Shown here piece after piece: positions 9,365 to 18,070 of a DNA stretch of 64,000 nucleotides. The stretch comes from Anoxypelagibacter sp902613655 (GTDB lineage: Bacteria; Pseudomonadota; Alphaproteobacteria; Pelagibacterales; Pelagibacteraceae), in contig CACMHR010000001.1 in assembly GCA_902613655.1 (NCBI GenBank), positions 1 through 64,000 on the forward strand. The letters run 5' to 3'. Made by a program: the position numbers and the translations under genes. The stretch's first letter is position 1; the number at the start of each line of letters is the position of its first letter. The notes beneath the pieces were generated by a model, which did not search any database, was not told the DNA's origin, and saw only the letters and a list, made by a program, of their open reading frames with translations.

Positions 9365-10345
9365 TTAAGATATTTTGACATTGACAGAAGACTCGGGAAG
9401 GTCTTCTCCAAAACATCTTTGATAATACTCTGAGATAATCTTTCTTTCTAATTCGTCACACTTATTTAAAAAAGTAACTCTAAATGCGTATCCAATATCT
9501 TTAAATATTTCTGAATTTTCAGCCCAATGAAGTACAGTTCTTGGGCTCATAACAGTGGATATATCACCATTTACAAAACCATTTCTGGTAAGTTCAGCAA
9601 CCTTAATCATGTTGGACACTTTTTCTTTACCAGATTTATTATTTAGAGACTTATTTTTAGATAAAATTATTTCTAATTCTTTTTCAAATTTTAAATAATT
9701 TAAAGTTGTAACTATGTTCCATCTATCCATTTGTCCCTGGTTAATTTGTTGTGTACCATGATATAAACCAGTTGTATCTCCAAGACCCACTGTATTCGTA
9801 GTAGCAAACATTCTAAAAAAATTATTTTGACTTATTATTTTATTTTTATCTAAAAGAGTAAACTTTCCATCACTTTCTAAAATTCTTTGAATGACAAACA
9901 TTACGTCAGGTCTTCCGGCATCATATTCATCAAAAACAAGAGCAATTGGATTTTGTATTGACCATGGAAGAATTCCTTCTTTAAATTCAGTTATTTGCTT
10001 TCCATCTTTAATTACAATTGAGTCTTTTCCAATTAAATCTATTCGGCTAATATGACTATCAAGATTTACCCTTACACAAGGCCAATTCAGTCTGGCTGCA
10101 ACTTGTTCTATATGGGTTGATTTTCCAGTACCATGATAACCCTGCACAAGTACTCTTTTATTAAATGCAAAACCCGACAAAATTGCAAGAGTTGTATCTC
10201 TATCAAATTTGTAATCGTTGTCGATTTCGGGCACGTACTTATTCTTTTTTGAAAAACCATCAACTTCCATTTCTGTATCTAGGTTAAAGGTTTGTCTTAC
10301 AGAAATTTTAATGTCAGGCTTTTGGTTTTCTAAAGTTGTATTCAT
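9365..10345 (-). CDS. cobS: CobS-like AAA+ ATPase
   Basis: A 326-residue MoxR/CobS-type AAA+ ATPase. Walker A is GYHGTGKSTHIEQVA (about 89-103) and Walker B is IALVFDEYDAGRPDVMF (about 133-149), with a sensor-1 like ATTNTVGLGD (about 180-189). The N-terminal block DIKISVRQTFNLDTEMEVDG is characteristic of CobS. It probably forms a hexamer that works with the VWA protein downstream as a metal-inserting or protein-remodelling chaperone. Its ATG overlaps the stop of the DnaJ-domain gene (4 bp), so all three genes form one translationally coupled operon. Confidence 0.88.
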   Translation of the reverse strand: MNTTLENQKPDIKISVRQTFNLDTEMEVDGFSKKNKYVPEIDNDYKFDRDTTLAILSGFAFNKRVLVQGYHGTGKSTHIEQVAARLNWPCVRVNLDSHISRIDLIGKDSIVIKDGKQITEFKEGILPWSIQNPIALVFDEYDAGRPDVMFVIQRILESDGKFTLLDKNKIISQNNFFRMFATTNTVGLGDTTGLYHGTQQINQGQMDRWNIVTTLNYLKFEKELEIILSKNKSLNNKSGKEKVSNMIKVAELTRNGFVNGDISTVMSPRTVLHWAENSEIFKDIGYAFRVTFLNKCDELERKIISEYYQRCFGEDLPESSVNVKIS

Positions 10346-10860
10346 TTTGCTTTGTTTACAGTATTCTTAAGTTGGCTATAAGCCAGTGTAATCTTTTTTA
10401 AAATATCCTCATATTTTTTACTCCCACGATTTTTATCAGGATGATATTTCTTTACAAGTCCTTTAAATGTTTTTTGTATATCTGCCCAGTTTGCCTGATA
10501 ATTAAGTCCTAAAATTTGTAATGCGTGACGATCTTTCTCAGATAAATTTGATTTTTGAACATTTTTATGATTTATTTTTCCAAATATATTAATCTTATCT
10601 TCTAAAGCATTATTCCACAAAACTTTAAAAAAATTATCCGAGGAAGCAAAACTTTTTGTAGGTTTATGCCATGTAAGATCAGATTTTATAAAATATTCTA
10701 TCTGATCTTCACTCATGTCTGAAAAATAATTCCAATTTTTATTAAATATCTTTATATGTTCGAGGCAAAGATACCTAAATTTTCTACTATTATCTTTTTC
10801 TAAAGGAGCCTTATAATTACCAATTTCTTTACAATTTTCCCAATCACAAATATTTTTCAT
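10342..10860 (-). CDS. DnaJ-domain protein upstream of cobS/cobT
   Basis: A 172-residue protein with a C-terminal J-domain (about 110-168) containing the HPD signature in KYHPDKNRGSKKYED. The N-terminal half has paired cysteines (CDWENCKE, residues about 5-12, and YLCLEHIKIF, about 30-39) that may bind zinc. No G/F-rich or CTD segment is present, so it is a small class III co-chaperone. It is the first gene of an operon with cobS and cobT, an arrangement recurrent in alphaproteobacteria, suggesting that it recruits DnaK to the CobST machine or its client. Confidence 0.85.
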   Translation of the reverse strand: MKNICDWENCKEIGNYKAPLEKDNSRKFRYLCLEHIKIFNKNWNYFSDMSEDQIEYFIKSDLTWHKPTKSFASSDNFFKVLWNNALEDKINIFGKINHKNVQKSNLSEKDRHALQILGLNYQANWADIQKTFKGLVKKYHPDKNRGSKKYEDILKKITLAYSQLKNTVNKAK

Positions 10861-10894
10861 AAAATTTATGATAATATATTAATATATTTATTTA

Positions 10895-11146
10895 ATGAAT
10901 ACTTTTTTATTGATAATAAAAAAAAAATTAATTGACGCATTAAAAGCTTCAAGCGTCGAGATAATCGATAATACATCGGAACACAAAAATCATAAATTTT
11001 TTCAGCAAGATAAGTTACATCTTAAAATAATTATTAAATCTGGACATCTAAAATCTTTAAACAGAATAGACGCCCATAGAAAAGTTAAACAAATATTAAA
11101 AAATGAATTTAAAAAAATTCATGCTTTAGAACTTAAAATTAATTAA
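10895..11146 (+). CDS. bolA: BolA family protein
   Basis: An 83-residue protein with the BolA fold: helix with KKLIDALKASSVEIIDNTSEH, the conserved HKNHKFFQQDKLHLKIIIKS core, and the RIDAHRKVKQILKNEF helix containing the invariant H-R pair that ligates Fe-S clusters with monothiol glutaredoxins. It likely acts in Fe-S trafficking or stress regulation. It is divergent from the DnaJ gene with 34 bp between them and overlaps the convergent aroB by 8 bp. Confidence 0.85.
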   Translation: MNTFLLIIKKKLIDALKASSVEIIDNTSEHKNHKFFQQDKLHLKIIIKSGHLKSLNRIDAHRKVKQILKNEFKKIHALELKIN

Positions 11147-12248
11147 TTTTTTTTAAGAAATTACCTACTTTATGAACAGACATTTTGATTTTACCTGGTG
11201 TAGTAGTTTTGCCTATTCGTTTTAAAAGTATTAAACTTATTTTTTCATCATCATTTTTTTTATCATTAACCATAAGTTTAGAAATATTATTTATTTGTTT
11301 TTTCTTCAAATATTTATTTAGTTTTGAGGGCAGTTTATTTGAAATATAAATTTTTTCAATTTCTTCTAAGGTTTTTAAAGAACAAATATTATTATAAAAA
11401 GAAAGTTTTGTTGCCAATAGCATTCCAATAAGTACCGCTTCTCCATGGTTAATTTTTTTGGAAAAGTTATTTGAAGATTCTATTCCATGCGCAAATGTAT
11501 GCCCAAAATTTAAAATCATTCTTTTGTTGGACTCTTTTTCATCTGCAATGACAAAATGAACCTTATTTCTTGAACTTCTTAAAACTAAGTATTTTAAAAT
11601 ATTTGAGTTGTTTCCATTTAAAATTTGTTTTGAATTTTTTTTGATAAAATTAAAAAACTTTTGATCTTTTATAAGTGAGTACTTTAATATTTCTCCAAAT
11701 CCACAAATAAATTCTCTTTTAGGAAGACTATTTAAAAAAGATATATCTGATATTACTAGTTTAGGTTGATAGAACGAACCAATTAAATTTTTTCCATTTT
11801 TTGAATTAACACCAGTCTTGCCACCAATTGCTGAGTCAACTTGTGCCAACAATGTTGTAGGTACATTAATAAAGTTTATACCTCTCTTAAAAATACTTGC
11901 AACAAAACCAGAAAAATCTCCAATTATTCCACCTCCAACAGCAATTACTAAATCATTTCTATTAAATTTATTTTTAATAAGATATTCGATTAAAATATTT
12001 ACATTCGAAAAATTCTTTAATCTTTCATTTGGAGAATAGTCTTTTATAAATATTTTGTATTTTTTTAATAGTTTTTTAATTTTTGTTTTAAAAATATTAG
12101 GGACATTTTTGTCAAATATGACTGCAATTTTTTTTGTATTTGGGCACAGCTTATTAACTTCTTTCTTTAATAAACTTATTGCCCCATTTCCAACCATAAT
12201 AGGGTAAGTAGTTTCTTTAGTTTTAACTATGATTTTGTCTATCTTCAT
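11139..12248 (-). CDS. aroB: 3-dehydroquinate synthase
   Basis: A 369-residue NAD- and metal-dependent enzyme converting DAHP to 3-dehydroquinate in the shikimate pathway. Signature blocks are AVGGGIIGDFSGFVASIFKRG (phosphate and NAD site) and NVPTTLLAQVDSAIGGKTGVN (about 130-150); metal ligands include GFGEILKYS, NFGHTFAHG and NHGEAV. I set the start at MKIDKIIVKT, which begins the family N-terminus; a Met six codons upstream is also in frame. Either start overlaps aroK, a coupled aroKB arrangement common in proteobacteria. Confidence 0.94.
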   Translation of the reverse strand: MKIDKIIVKTKETTYPIMVGNGAISLLKKEVNKLCPNTKKIAVIFDKNVPNIFKTKIKKLLKKYKIFIKDYSPNERLKNFSNVNILIEYLIKNKFNRNDLVIAVGGGIIGDFSGFVASIFKRGINFINVPTTLLAQVDSAIGGKTGVNSKNGKNLIGSFYQPKLVISDISFLNSLPKREFICGFGEILKYSLIKDQKFFNFIKKNSKQILNGNNSNILKYLVLRSSRNKVHFVIADEKESNKRMILNFGHTFAHGIESSNNFSKKINHGEAVLIGMLLATKLSFYNNICSLKTLEEIEKIYISNKLPSKLNKYLKKKQINNISKLMVNDKKNDDEKISLILLKRIGKTTTPGKIKMSVHKVGNFLKKIN

Positions 12249-12750
12249 AAATTTGGAGTACTTCATTAATTATCTGTTCTTTATTTTTAGAACCACACTG
12301 AACTTTAAAATCAGCCAAAGAGTAAATTTTTTTCCTTAAATTGTAAATTTTAATTAATTCTTCTTCAGATGAATTTTTTAAAAGAGGTCTTTTTTTACTC
12401 TCTTTAACTCTTTTGTAAAGCATTTTAACATCTAAATCTAACCAAACCGAAAATGAGCTTTTTTTAATTTCATTTCTGATATTTTCATTGATAAATGCAC
12501 CACCACCTAATGCTATTACTAAATTTGTTTTTTTCAAAATTTTTTTACTTTCTTTTTCCTCCTCTTCTCTAAAAGCTTTTTCTCCTTTATTTTCAAAGAT
12601 CTCTGATATTGATAAACCAACTTTTTTTTCAATAATAGAATCAATATCTGCAAACCCCATATCGAGTCTTTGAGATAAAGATTTACCTATAGTAGTTTTT
12701 CCAGACCCCATCATTCCTGTTAATACCAGGTTTTTTTTCAATTTATTCAC
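12223..12750 (-). CDS. aroK: Shikimate kinase
   Basis: A 175-residue P-loop kinase phosphorylating shikimate at the 3-hydroxyl. Walker A is GMMGSGKTTIGKS (about 12-24); shikimate-binding motifs are DIDSIIEKK (about 36-44), FREEEEKE (about 60-67) and ALGGGAF (about 80-86). The C-terminal lid carries KRPLLK. Length matches the family. It leads the aroKB pair and lies 66 bp from the divergent small membrane protein. Confidence 0.94.
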   Translation of the reverse strand: MNKLKKNLVLTGMMGSGKTTIGKSLSQRLDMGFADIDSIIEKKVGLSISEIFENKGEKAFREEEEKESKKILKKTNLVIALGGGAFINENIRNEIKKSSFSVWLDLDVKMLYKRVKESKKRPLLKNSSEEELIKIYNLRKKIYSLADFKVQCGSKNKEQIINEVLQIYEDRQNHS

Positions 12751-12815
12751 AAAATTTCAATTTGATTTATCACAAATTTGTCTTAATTTTTAAGTTTAAA
12801 TATATTCTATAAATT

Positions 12816-12995
12816 ATGCAACCGAGATTACAACGATCAAAAGGCGACCTATCTTTTACTAAAATAGTTATAAGAATGATAGTAGTTCTTTTATTAATAT
12901 TTTTTTCATTTTTCTTTATTGAAAAAATTAATTTTCCATCACCAAAAAATGAAATTAACGAGGATGTTACTGACAAAATTATCAAACTTCGTTAG
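12816..12995 (+). CDS. Small single-pass membrane protein (59 aa)
   Basis: A 59-codon reading frame starting with a basic N-terminus (MQPRLQRSKGD), one hydrophobic helix (about residues 17-36, rich in Ile, Val, Leu and Phe) and a short charged C-terminus ending KIIKLR. It is 66 bp from divergent aroK and its last 32 bp overlap the start of the following secreted protein in another frame. The tight position and clear membrane topology argue for a real gene. I do not recognise the family. It could anchor or assist its overlapping neighbour. Confidence 0.62.
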   Translation: MQPRLQRSKGDLSFTKIVIRMIVVLLLIFFSFFFIEKINFPSPKNEINEDVTDKIIKLR

Positions 12996-14715
12996 CCGAA
13001 TTGTTATTATCATCATTTATTTTTGTCTTTTATTTAGCAATTTAAATGCAGAAGAAAGTATAGATATATGGAAAAAACAAAAAAGTACGACAACTAAAAA
13101 AAATGACATAGTAGATAAAAAAGAGTCACCCAAAATCAATATATTAGAAAAAAATAATTCAAATCAAAAAATTACAATTATAGAAGAAAAAAAAACCGAA
13201 CTTGATCAAGTTCAGCTTTTAGGACTTCACGATCCTGGCAAAAACGATTTAACACTCAACATGTGGGTCAATAGTGACGGCGAGCTTATTAAGAATACAT
13301 TTAATAGAATTTCAAAAATTAATCTGTCAGATTTTTCTGAGAAACTTTTTGAAGAAGTAATTTTTACATACTCTTATCCACCAAATAAAAATCTATCTCA
13401 AGACGAATTTTTGGAATTTAAAGTAAATTGGCTTATTAGTAATTCTAAAGTAGAATTAATTGAAAATTTTTTAAATAATAATTTAGAATTTAAAGGAAGA
13501 TCGAAATTAATTAAATATTTAGTTGATCACTATATAGCTTCCGCAGATATAACTAAGAGTTGTGAAAATGCAAATTTTATTAATAAAGAAATTAAAGATA
13601 ACTATTTAGAAAAATTTAGAGTTTATTGTTTGATATTAAATAAAAAAATAGAGCAAGCACAAATAAATTTTGATTTGCTAAGAGAAGAAAAAAGATCAGA
13701 TAAATTTTTTGATAATAAAATTTTATTTCTTTTAGGCATAAATACAAAACCAGATAATCAAATTTCAGATAAAAACCTCTTATATTTCTATTTGTCATCA
13801 ATCACTGTTGAAAATTTTAAATATGATCCAACAAAAAAAACCGATAAAAATATATGGAAATATTTAACAGCATCAAATCTTATTTCCACTAACCAACTTG
13901 AAGATCCAGAAATAATAAATAAATATGAATTCGCTGCAAATGAGGGAAATTTTGACAAAAATAAAATTTTTGATATTTATTTATCCATACCATTTAATAT
14001 TAACCAATTAATTAATGCAAAAACCATTCATCTTGGTTTGAGCGGATATCAAGCTAGAGCATTGATTTATCAAAAAATTTTACTTACGGAAAATACTGAG
14101 AACAAGTTAGATTTACTTTTTGTATTAAAAGACTTATTTGAAAAAGATAAGTTGAATAATATTTATAGAGAATACTTAAGTGATACACTTAAATCTATAG
14201 AACCAGGAGACATTCCTGAAGCACAAAAAAAACTTGTGTCGCAAAATATTATTTTAGAAAAAAGCAATAATCTTGGCAAAATCAAATATGATGATAAAAT
14301 TTTACATCGTTCTAAGGCAATTAAGTTATTTACAGAAGATAATCCAAGCAAAGATAAAATAAATAAAGAGTTTTTAAGTATATATAAAAAAATAAGTAAA
14401 AATAAAAAATATTTTTTTTCAACTAAAGATGTAATTCTTTTAGAAACCTTCAATTCAGATGGTTATAAAATGCCAAAAGAATTGGATATTTCATCACTTT
14501 CGAAAAATTTTACAATCCCATCAAATATAAATGAACTTATAGAAAAGAATGAAATTGGCATGCTCATGCTCAAACTTGTTGAGATAATTGGTAGTGATGA
14601 TGTTGAAAACTTAGATCCTGAAACGTTATATTTTATAGTTAGTCTTTTAAATAAAGCAAAAATTAAAAAGGTTAGAAATAAAATTTTAAATCTCACACTA
14701 CCTTTAAGAGTATAA
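12964..14715 (+). CDS. Secreted/periplasmic protein of unknown function
   Basis: A 583-residue protein. I chose the Met of MLLTKLSNFVSR because it gives a normal signal peptide: basic start, hydrophobic core VIIIIYFCLLFSN, probable cleavage after NLNA before EESIDIW. An upstream in-frame Met would lie within the preceding small gene. The mature part starts with a Lys/Ser/Thr-rich linker (about 33-80), then a mostly helical region (about 140-460) possibly made of TPR- or HEAT-like helices. No catalytic motif is visible. Its position before def-fmt-truA is the only context clue. Confidence 0.8.
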   Translation: MLLTKLSNFVSRIVIIIIYFCLLFSNLNAEESIDIWKKQKSTTTKKNDIVDKKESPKINILEKNNSNQKITIIEEKKTELDQVQLLGLHDPGKNDLTLNMWVNSDGELIKNTFNRISKINLSDFSEKLFEEVIFTYSYPPNKNLSQDEFLEFKVNWLISNSKVELIENFLNNNLEFKGRSKLIKYLVDHYIASADITKSCENANFINKEIKDNYLEKFRVYCLILNKKIEQAQINFDLLREEKRSDKFFDNKILFLLGINTKPDNQISDKNLLYFYLSSITVENFKYDPTKKTDKNIWKYLTASNLISTNQLEDPEIINKYEFAANEGNFDKNKIFDIYLSIPFNINQLINAKTIHLGLSGYQARALIYQKILLTENTENKLDLLFVLKDLFEKDKLNNIYREYLSDTLKSIEPGDIPEAQKKLVSQNIILEKSNNLGKIKYDDKILHRSKAIKLFTEDNPSKDKINKEFLSIYKKISKNKKYFFSTKDVILLETFNSDGYKMPKELDISSLSKNFTIPSNINELIEKNEIGMLMLKLVEIIGSDDVENLDPETLYFIVSLLNKAKIKKVRNKILNLTLPLRV

Positions 14716-14733
14716 TTATAATATAAGTTTCCA

Positions 14734-15258
14734 ATGGCTATTAAAAAAATTGTAACCGTTCCTGACTCTATTTTGAGAAAAAAATCATTGGTTGTTGAAA
14801 AGGTAAATAAAGAAATAAAAAATCTGATGGATGATATGTTAGAGACAATGTATAAAGCACCCGGAATTGGTTTAGCGGCTGTTCAAATAGGTATTCCAAA
14901 AAGGATTGTTGTAATTGACATCTCAAAAGATGAGATGAAGAAAGATCCCATTTATTTTGTAAATCCAGAGTTAACTTGGAAGTCAAAAGAAAAAGCAACT
15001 TATGAAGAAGGCTGTTTATCTATACCAGATCAATTTGCAAAGATAGATAGACCAGAAAAATGTACAGTAAAATTTTTGGACTACAATGGAAATCCCAAAG
15101 AGATGAAAGCCGAGGGACTTTTAGCTACTTGTATTCAGCATGAAATTGATCATTTAAACGGTATCTTATTTATTGATTATTTATCTAAACTGAAAAAAGA
15201 TATTATTATAAAAAAATTATCAAAAAATAAAAAAGAATTAGAAAGAATAGTAGTTTAA
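14734..15258 (+). CDS. def: Peptide deformylase
   Basis: A 174-residue metalloprotease removing the formyl group from nascent N-termini. All three family motifs are intact: GIGLAAVQIG (motif 1, about 46-55), EEGCLSIP (motif 2, Cys metal ligand, about 90-97) and QHEIDHLNG (motif 3, HExxH, about 134-142). It is 14 bp upstream of fmt, the gene for the enzyme that adds the formyl group: the classical def-fmt operon. Confidence 0.96.
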   Translation: MAIKKIVTVPDSILRKKSLVVEKVNKEIKNLMDDMLETMYKAPGIGLAAVQIGIPKRIVVIDISKDEMKKDPIYFVNPELTWKSKEKATYEEGCLSIPDQFAKIDRPEKCTVKFLDYNGNPKEMKAEGLLATCIQHEIDHLNGILFIDYLSKLKKDIIIKKLSKNKKELERIVV

Positions 15259-15271
15259 CTTCAAAAATTTA

Positions 15272-16192
15272 ATGTCAAAAAAAATAGTTTTCATGGGGAC
15301 CCCGGAGTTCGCAGTTCCTTCTTTGAAAGAATTAAAAAATTCTGACTATGAAATTTTAACGGTTTACTCACAACCTGCTAGCAAAGCTAATAGAGGACAA
15401 AAGTTAACCAAATCGGAAGTTGAAATTACCTCAGAAAAATTATCCTTAAATTTGAGAACTCCTTTATTACTGGATAATGATCAAGAATATAATTTTCTTA
15501 AATCTATAAAACCAGAAATGGTTGTTGTTGTAGCTTATGGAAAAATCATTCCAAAAAGATTTTTAAATATACCAAAATTTGGCTTTATAAATGTCCATGC
15601 ATCTTTATTACCTAAATGGAGGGGAGCAGCTCCAATGCAAAGATCGATAATGAATTTAGATCATGAAACAGGAATAACAATTATGAAAATCGTAGAAGAG
15701 TTAGATGCTGGCCCAATTATTCATCAAGATAAAATTAAAATAAATGAAAATGTTGATACTCTAAGTCTATCAAAACTTTTATCTCAATTAGGTGCTAAAT
15801 CATTAATAAAAGCAATGAATAAAATTTTTAACGGAGATATCTCTTTTCATGAACAAAATCATAAAGAGGCAACTTATGCTAAAAAAATTTCAAAAGAAGA
15901 AGCAAAAATTAATTGGAATAATTCTGCCAAGACAATTTTAGCTAAAATTAATGGGCTTAATCCAAACCCAGGTGCATGGTTTAAATATAAAAACCAGAGA
16001 TACAAGGTATGGAAAGCCAATATAACAAATACTTTCGGTAGTCCTGGAACAATTGTAGATAAAATGCTTACAATTGCTTGTAAAGAACAATCAATTCAAA
16101 TTTTAGAGATCCAAAAAGAAGGAAAGAGCAGGCAACAAATCGATCAGTTCTTGTTAGGCAATAATATTAAAATAGGCGAAAGCATAGATTAA
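15272..16192 (+). CDS. fmt: Methionyl-tRNA formyltransferase
   Basis: A 306-residue enzyme transferring formyl from 10-formyl-THF to Met-tRNA-fMet. The N-terminus KIVFMGTPEFAVPSLKEL and the catalytic block NVHASLLPKWRGAAPMQRSI (Asn, His, and the SLLPxxRG loop, about 108-127) are diagnostic; the Asp of the catalytic triad is in VEELDAGPII. The C-terminal anticodon-stem/acceptor-binding domain (about 205-306) is present and basic. The stop overlaps the truA start by one base. Confidence 0.96.
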   Translation: MSKKIVFMGTPEFAVPSLKELKNSDYEILTVYSQPASKANRGQKLTKSEVEITSEKLSLNLRTPLLLDNDQEYNFLKSIKPEMVVVVAYGKIIPKRFLNIPKFGFINVHASLLPKWRGAAPMQRSIMNLDHETGITIMKIVEELDAGPIIHQDKIKINENVDTLSLSKLLSQLGAKSLIKAMNKIFNGDISFHEQNHKEATYAKKISKEEAKINWNNSAKTILAKINGLNPNPGAWFKYKNQRYKVWKANITNTFGSPGTIVDKMLTIACKEQSIQILEIQKEGKSRQQIDQFLLGNNIKIGESID

Positions 16193-16932
16193 TGTTCACC
16201 TATCAAATTGATTTAGAATACCTAGGTACAAATTTCGTTGGATGGCAGTTTCAAAAGAATGGTGTTTCGGTGCAGGAAGTTTTGGAAAAAGCTTTATCAA
16301 AATTTTTAAAAGGCAAAATAAAAGTCATTGGATCGGGCAGAACCGATGCTGGAGTACATGCAAAAGGACAATCTGCACATTTTAAGACTAATAAAAAAAT
16401 AGATTATAAAAATAATTTCATTAACTCTATGAACTTCTTTTTACGCAAGTATCCTGTTTCCATTCTTAGCATAAGAAAAAGAACAAAGATGTTTCACGCC
16501 AGACATAGTGCAAAAAAAAGAACTTATAAATATTTTATTATAAATAGGTTCTCATCTTTGGTTTTAGACAAAACAAAAGCTTGGCATGTTAAAAAAAAGC
16601 TAAATATTAAGATTATGAGGAAAGGTACAAAATTATTAATGGGCACCCATAATTTTTCTACATTTCGATCTTCATCTTGTCAGTCAAAATCTCCAATAAA
16701 AACTCTGAAAAAAGCACAAATTAAAAAAGAAAAAAATAAAATCATCTTCACATTTGAGTCAAAATCTTTTTTACAGCAGCAAGTAAGATCGATGGTAGGT
16801 GCAATCAAATATTTAGGTGAAGGAAAGTGGAGTTTAAAAGATTTCAAGAAAGCATTTCTATCGAAAAAAAGATCAATGTGTGCTCCTCCAGCACCTGCAC
16901 ATGGACTTTACCTATATGAAGTTAAGTATTGA
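16192..16932 (+). CDS. truA: tRNA pseudouridine synthase A (positions 38-40)
   Basis: A 246-residue pseudouridine synthase. The catalytic Asp is in GSGRTDAGVHAKGQ (about 46-59). Other family blocks are FHARHSAKKRTYKYFI (about 100-115) and FLQQQVRSMVGAI (about 193-205). It shares an overlapping junction (stop/start) with fmt and ends 11 bp inside the convergent dapE. Confidence 0.95.
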   Translation: MFTYQIDLEYLGTNFVGWQFQKNGVSVQEVLEKALSKFLKGKIKVIGSGRTDAGVHAKGQSAHFKTNKKIDYKNNFINSMNFFLRKYPVSILSIRKRTKMFHARHSAKKRTYKYFIINRFSSLVLDKTKAWHVKKKLNIKIMRKGTKLLMGTHNFSTFRSSSCQSKSPIKTLKKAQIKKEKNKIIFTFESKSFLQQQVRSMVGAIKYLGEGKWSLKDFKKAFLSKKRSMCAPPAPAHGLYLYEVKY

Positions 16933-18064
16933 AGTAGTTTTTTAAAATAAGAAAGTAAATTTTAGTTAATTTTTTTAAGTCTGATACAGATACACTTTCA
17001 TCAATTTTATGCATTGTTTTTCCAACAAGTCCAAATTCCAAACAAGGCGCAATATTTTTCATAAATCTTGCATCTGATGTTCCACCTGAAGTAGATAGTT
17101 TAGGTTTAATACCTGTGATTTTTTTAATTGTATTTTGAATCATATAAGTGGTTTTATTAGGTTTTGTCAAAAATGATTCACCTGAGGTTTCATATTTTAT
17201 TTTAAATCTACATTTGTTACTTTTAGATAATAATCTAAACACATTGTTTAATTTTCTTTTTAGAGAGCTAGAAGAATGTCTATCATTAAATCTAATATTA
17301 AATACTGCCTCTGCAGATCCAGGAATAACATTATCTGCATTATTATTTATATTAATTTTTGTAATTTCTAAATTTGAAGGTTGAAAATTCTTTGTACCTT
17401 TATCAAATCTAAGCTCTTTAATTTTTTTTAAAATTTTAATTAATGCATTCGAAGGATTATTGGCTCTATGAGGGTAAGCCACATGTCCTTGCGAACCAAT
17501 AATTGTAAGCCTTCCAGTCAAACTTCCTCTTCTTCCTATTTTTATCATTTCACCAAGTTTATTTGGATTTGTAGGTTCACCTACGATACAAAAGTTAATC
17601 CTTTCTCTCTTTTTTTTTAAATATTTAACAACTCTTTTGGTTCCGTTAATCGCAATTCCTTCTTCATCTCCGGTGATTAATAAGCTGATCGAACCTTTAA
17701 AATTTTTATTTTTATTTTTAAACTTGCTCACTGCTGCCACAAAGCATGCAATTGAAGCTTTCATATCATTAGCTCCTCTACCAATTAATCTGTTATTTTT
17801 TACAGTTGGTTTAAATGGATTAACTGTCCATTCCTTAATATTCCCTGGCGGAACAACATCAGTGTGACCAGCGTAGCAAAAATTTGGAGAATTTTTACCA
17901 AGTTTTGCATACAAATTTTTTACATTTTTAAAATTAATCAATTTACATTTAAAACCAATAGATTTTAAATTTTTAGCTAATAAATTTATTGCTCCAGCAT
18001 CTTTAGGCGTGACACTGGGTTTACGAATCAAATCTTTTGCTAATTTTAATTCACTTATTTGCAT
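16922..18064 (-). CDS. dapE: Succinyl-diaminopimelate desuccinylase
   Basis: A 380-residue M20-family zinc hydrolase removing succinate from N-succinyl-LL-DAP in lysine and peptidoglycan synthesis. Metal ligands are in CYAGHTDVVPPG (about 62-73), GRGANDMKASIA (about 96-107), LLITGDEEGIA (about 130-140, catalytic Glu) and the C-terminal MHKIDESV. The dimerisation domain contains GRRGSLTG. It is the last gene of the rpmH to dapE run and directly follows dapD (6 bp). Confidence 0.95.
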   Translation of the reverse strand: MQISELKLAKDLIRKPSVTPKDAGAINLLAKNLKSIGFKCKLINFKNVKNLYAKLGKNSPNFCYAGHTDVVPPGNIKEWTVNPFKPTVKNNRLIGRGANDMKASIACFVAAVSKFKNKNKNFKGSISLLITGDEEGIAINGTKRVVKYLKKKRERINFCIVGEPTNPNKLGEMIKIGRRGSLTGRLTIIGSQGHVAYPHRANNPSNALIKILKKIKELRFDKGTKNFQPSNLEITKININNNADNVIPGSAEAVFNIRFNDRHSSSSLKRKLNNVFRLLSKSNKCRFKIKYETSGESFLTKPNKTTYMIQNTIKKITGIKPKLSTSGGTSDARFMKNIAPCLEFGLVGKTMHKIDESVSVSDLKKLTKIYFLILKNYFNT

Positions 18065-18070
18065 GATCTT

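Noticed and set aside
7597..9411. A longer CobT starting inside cobS
   Set aside because: The Met at 9363 lies 1 bp after the cobS stop and begins a family-like N-terminus; the earlier Met would give a 47-bp overlap with cobS.
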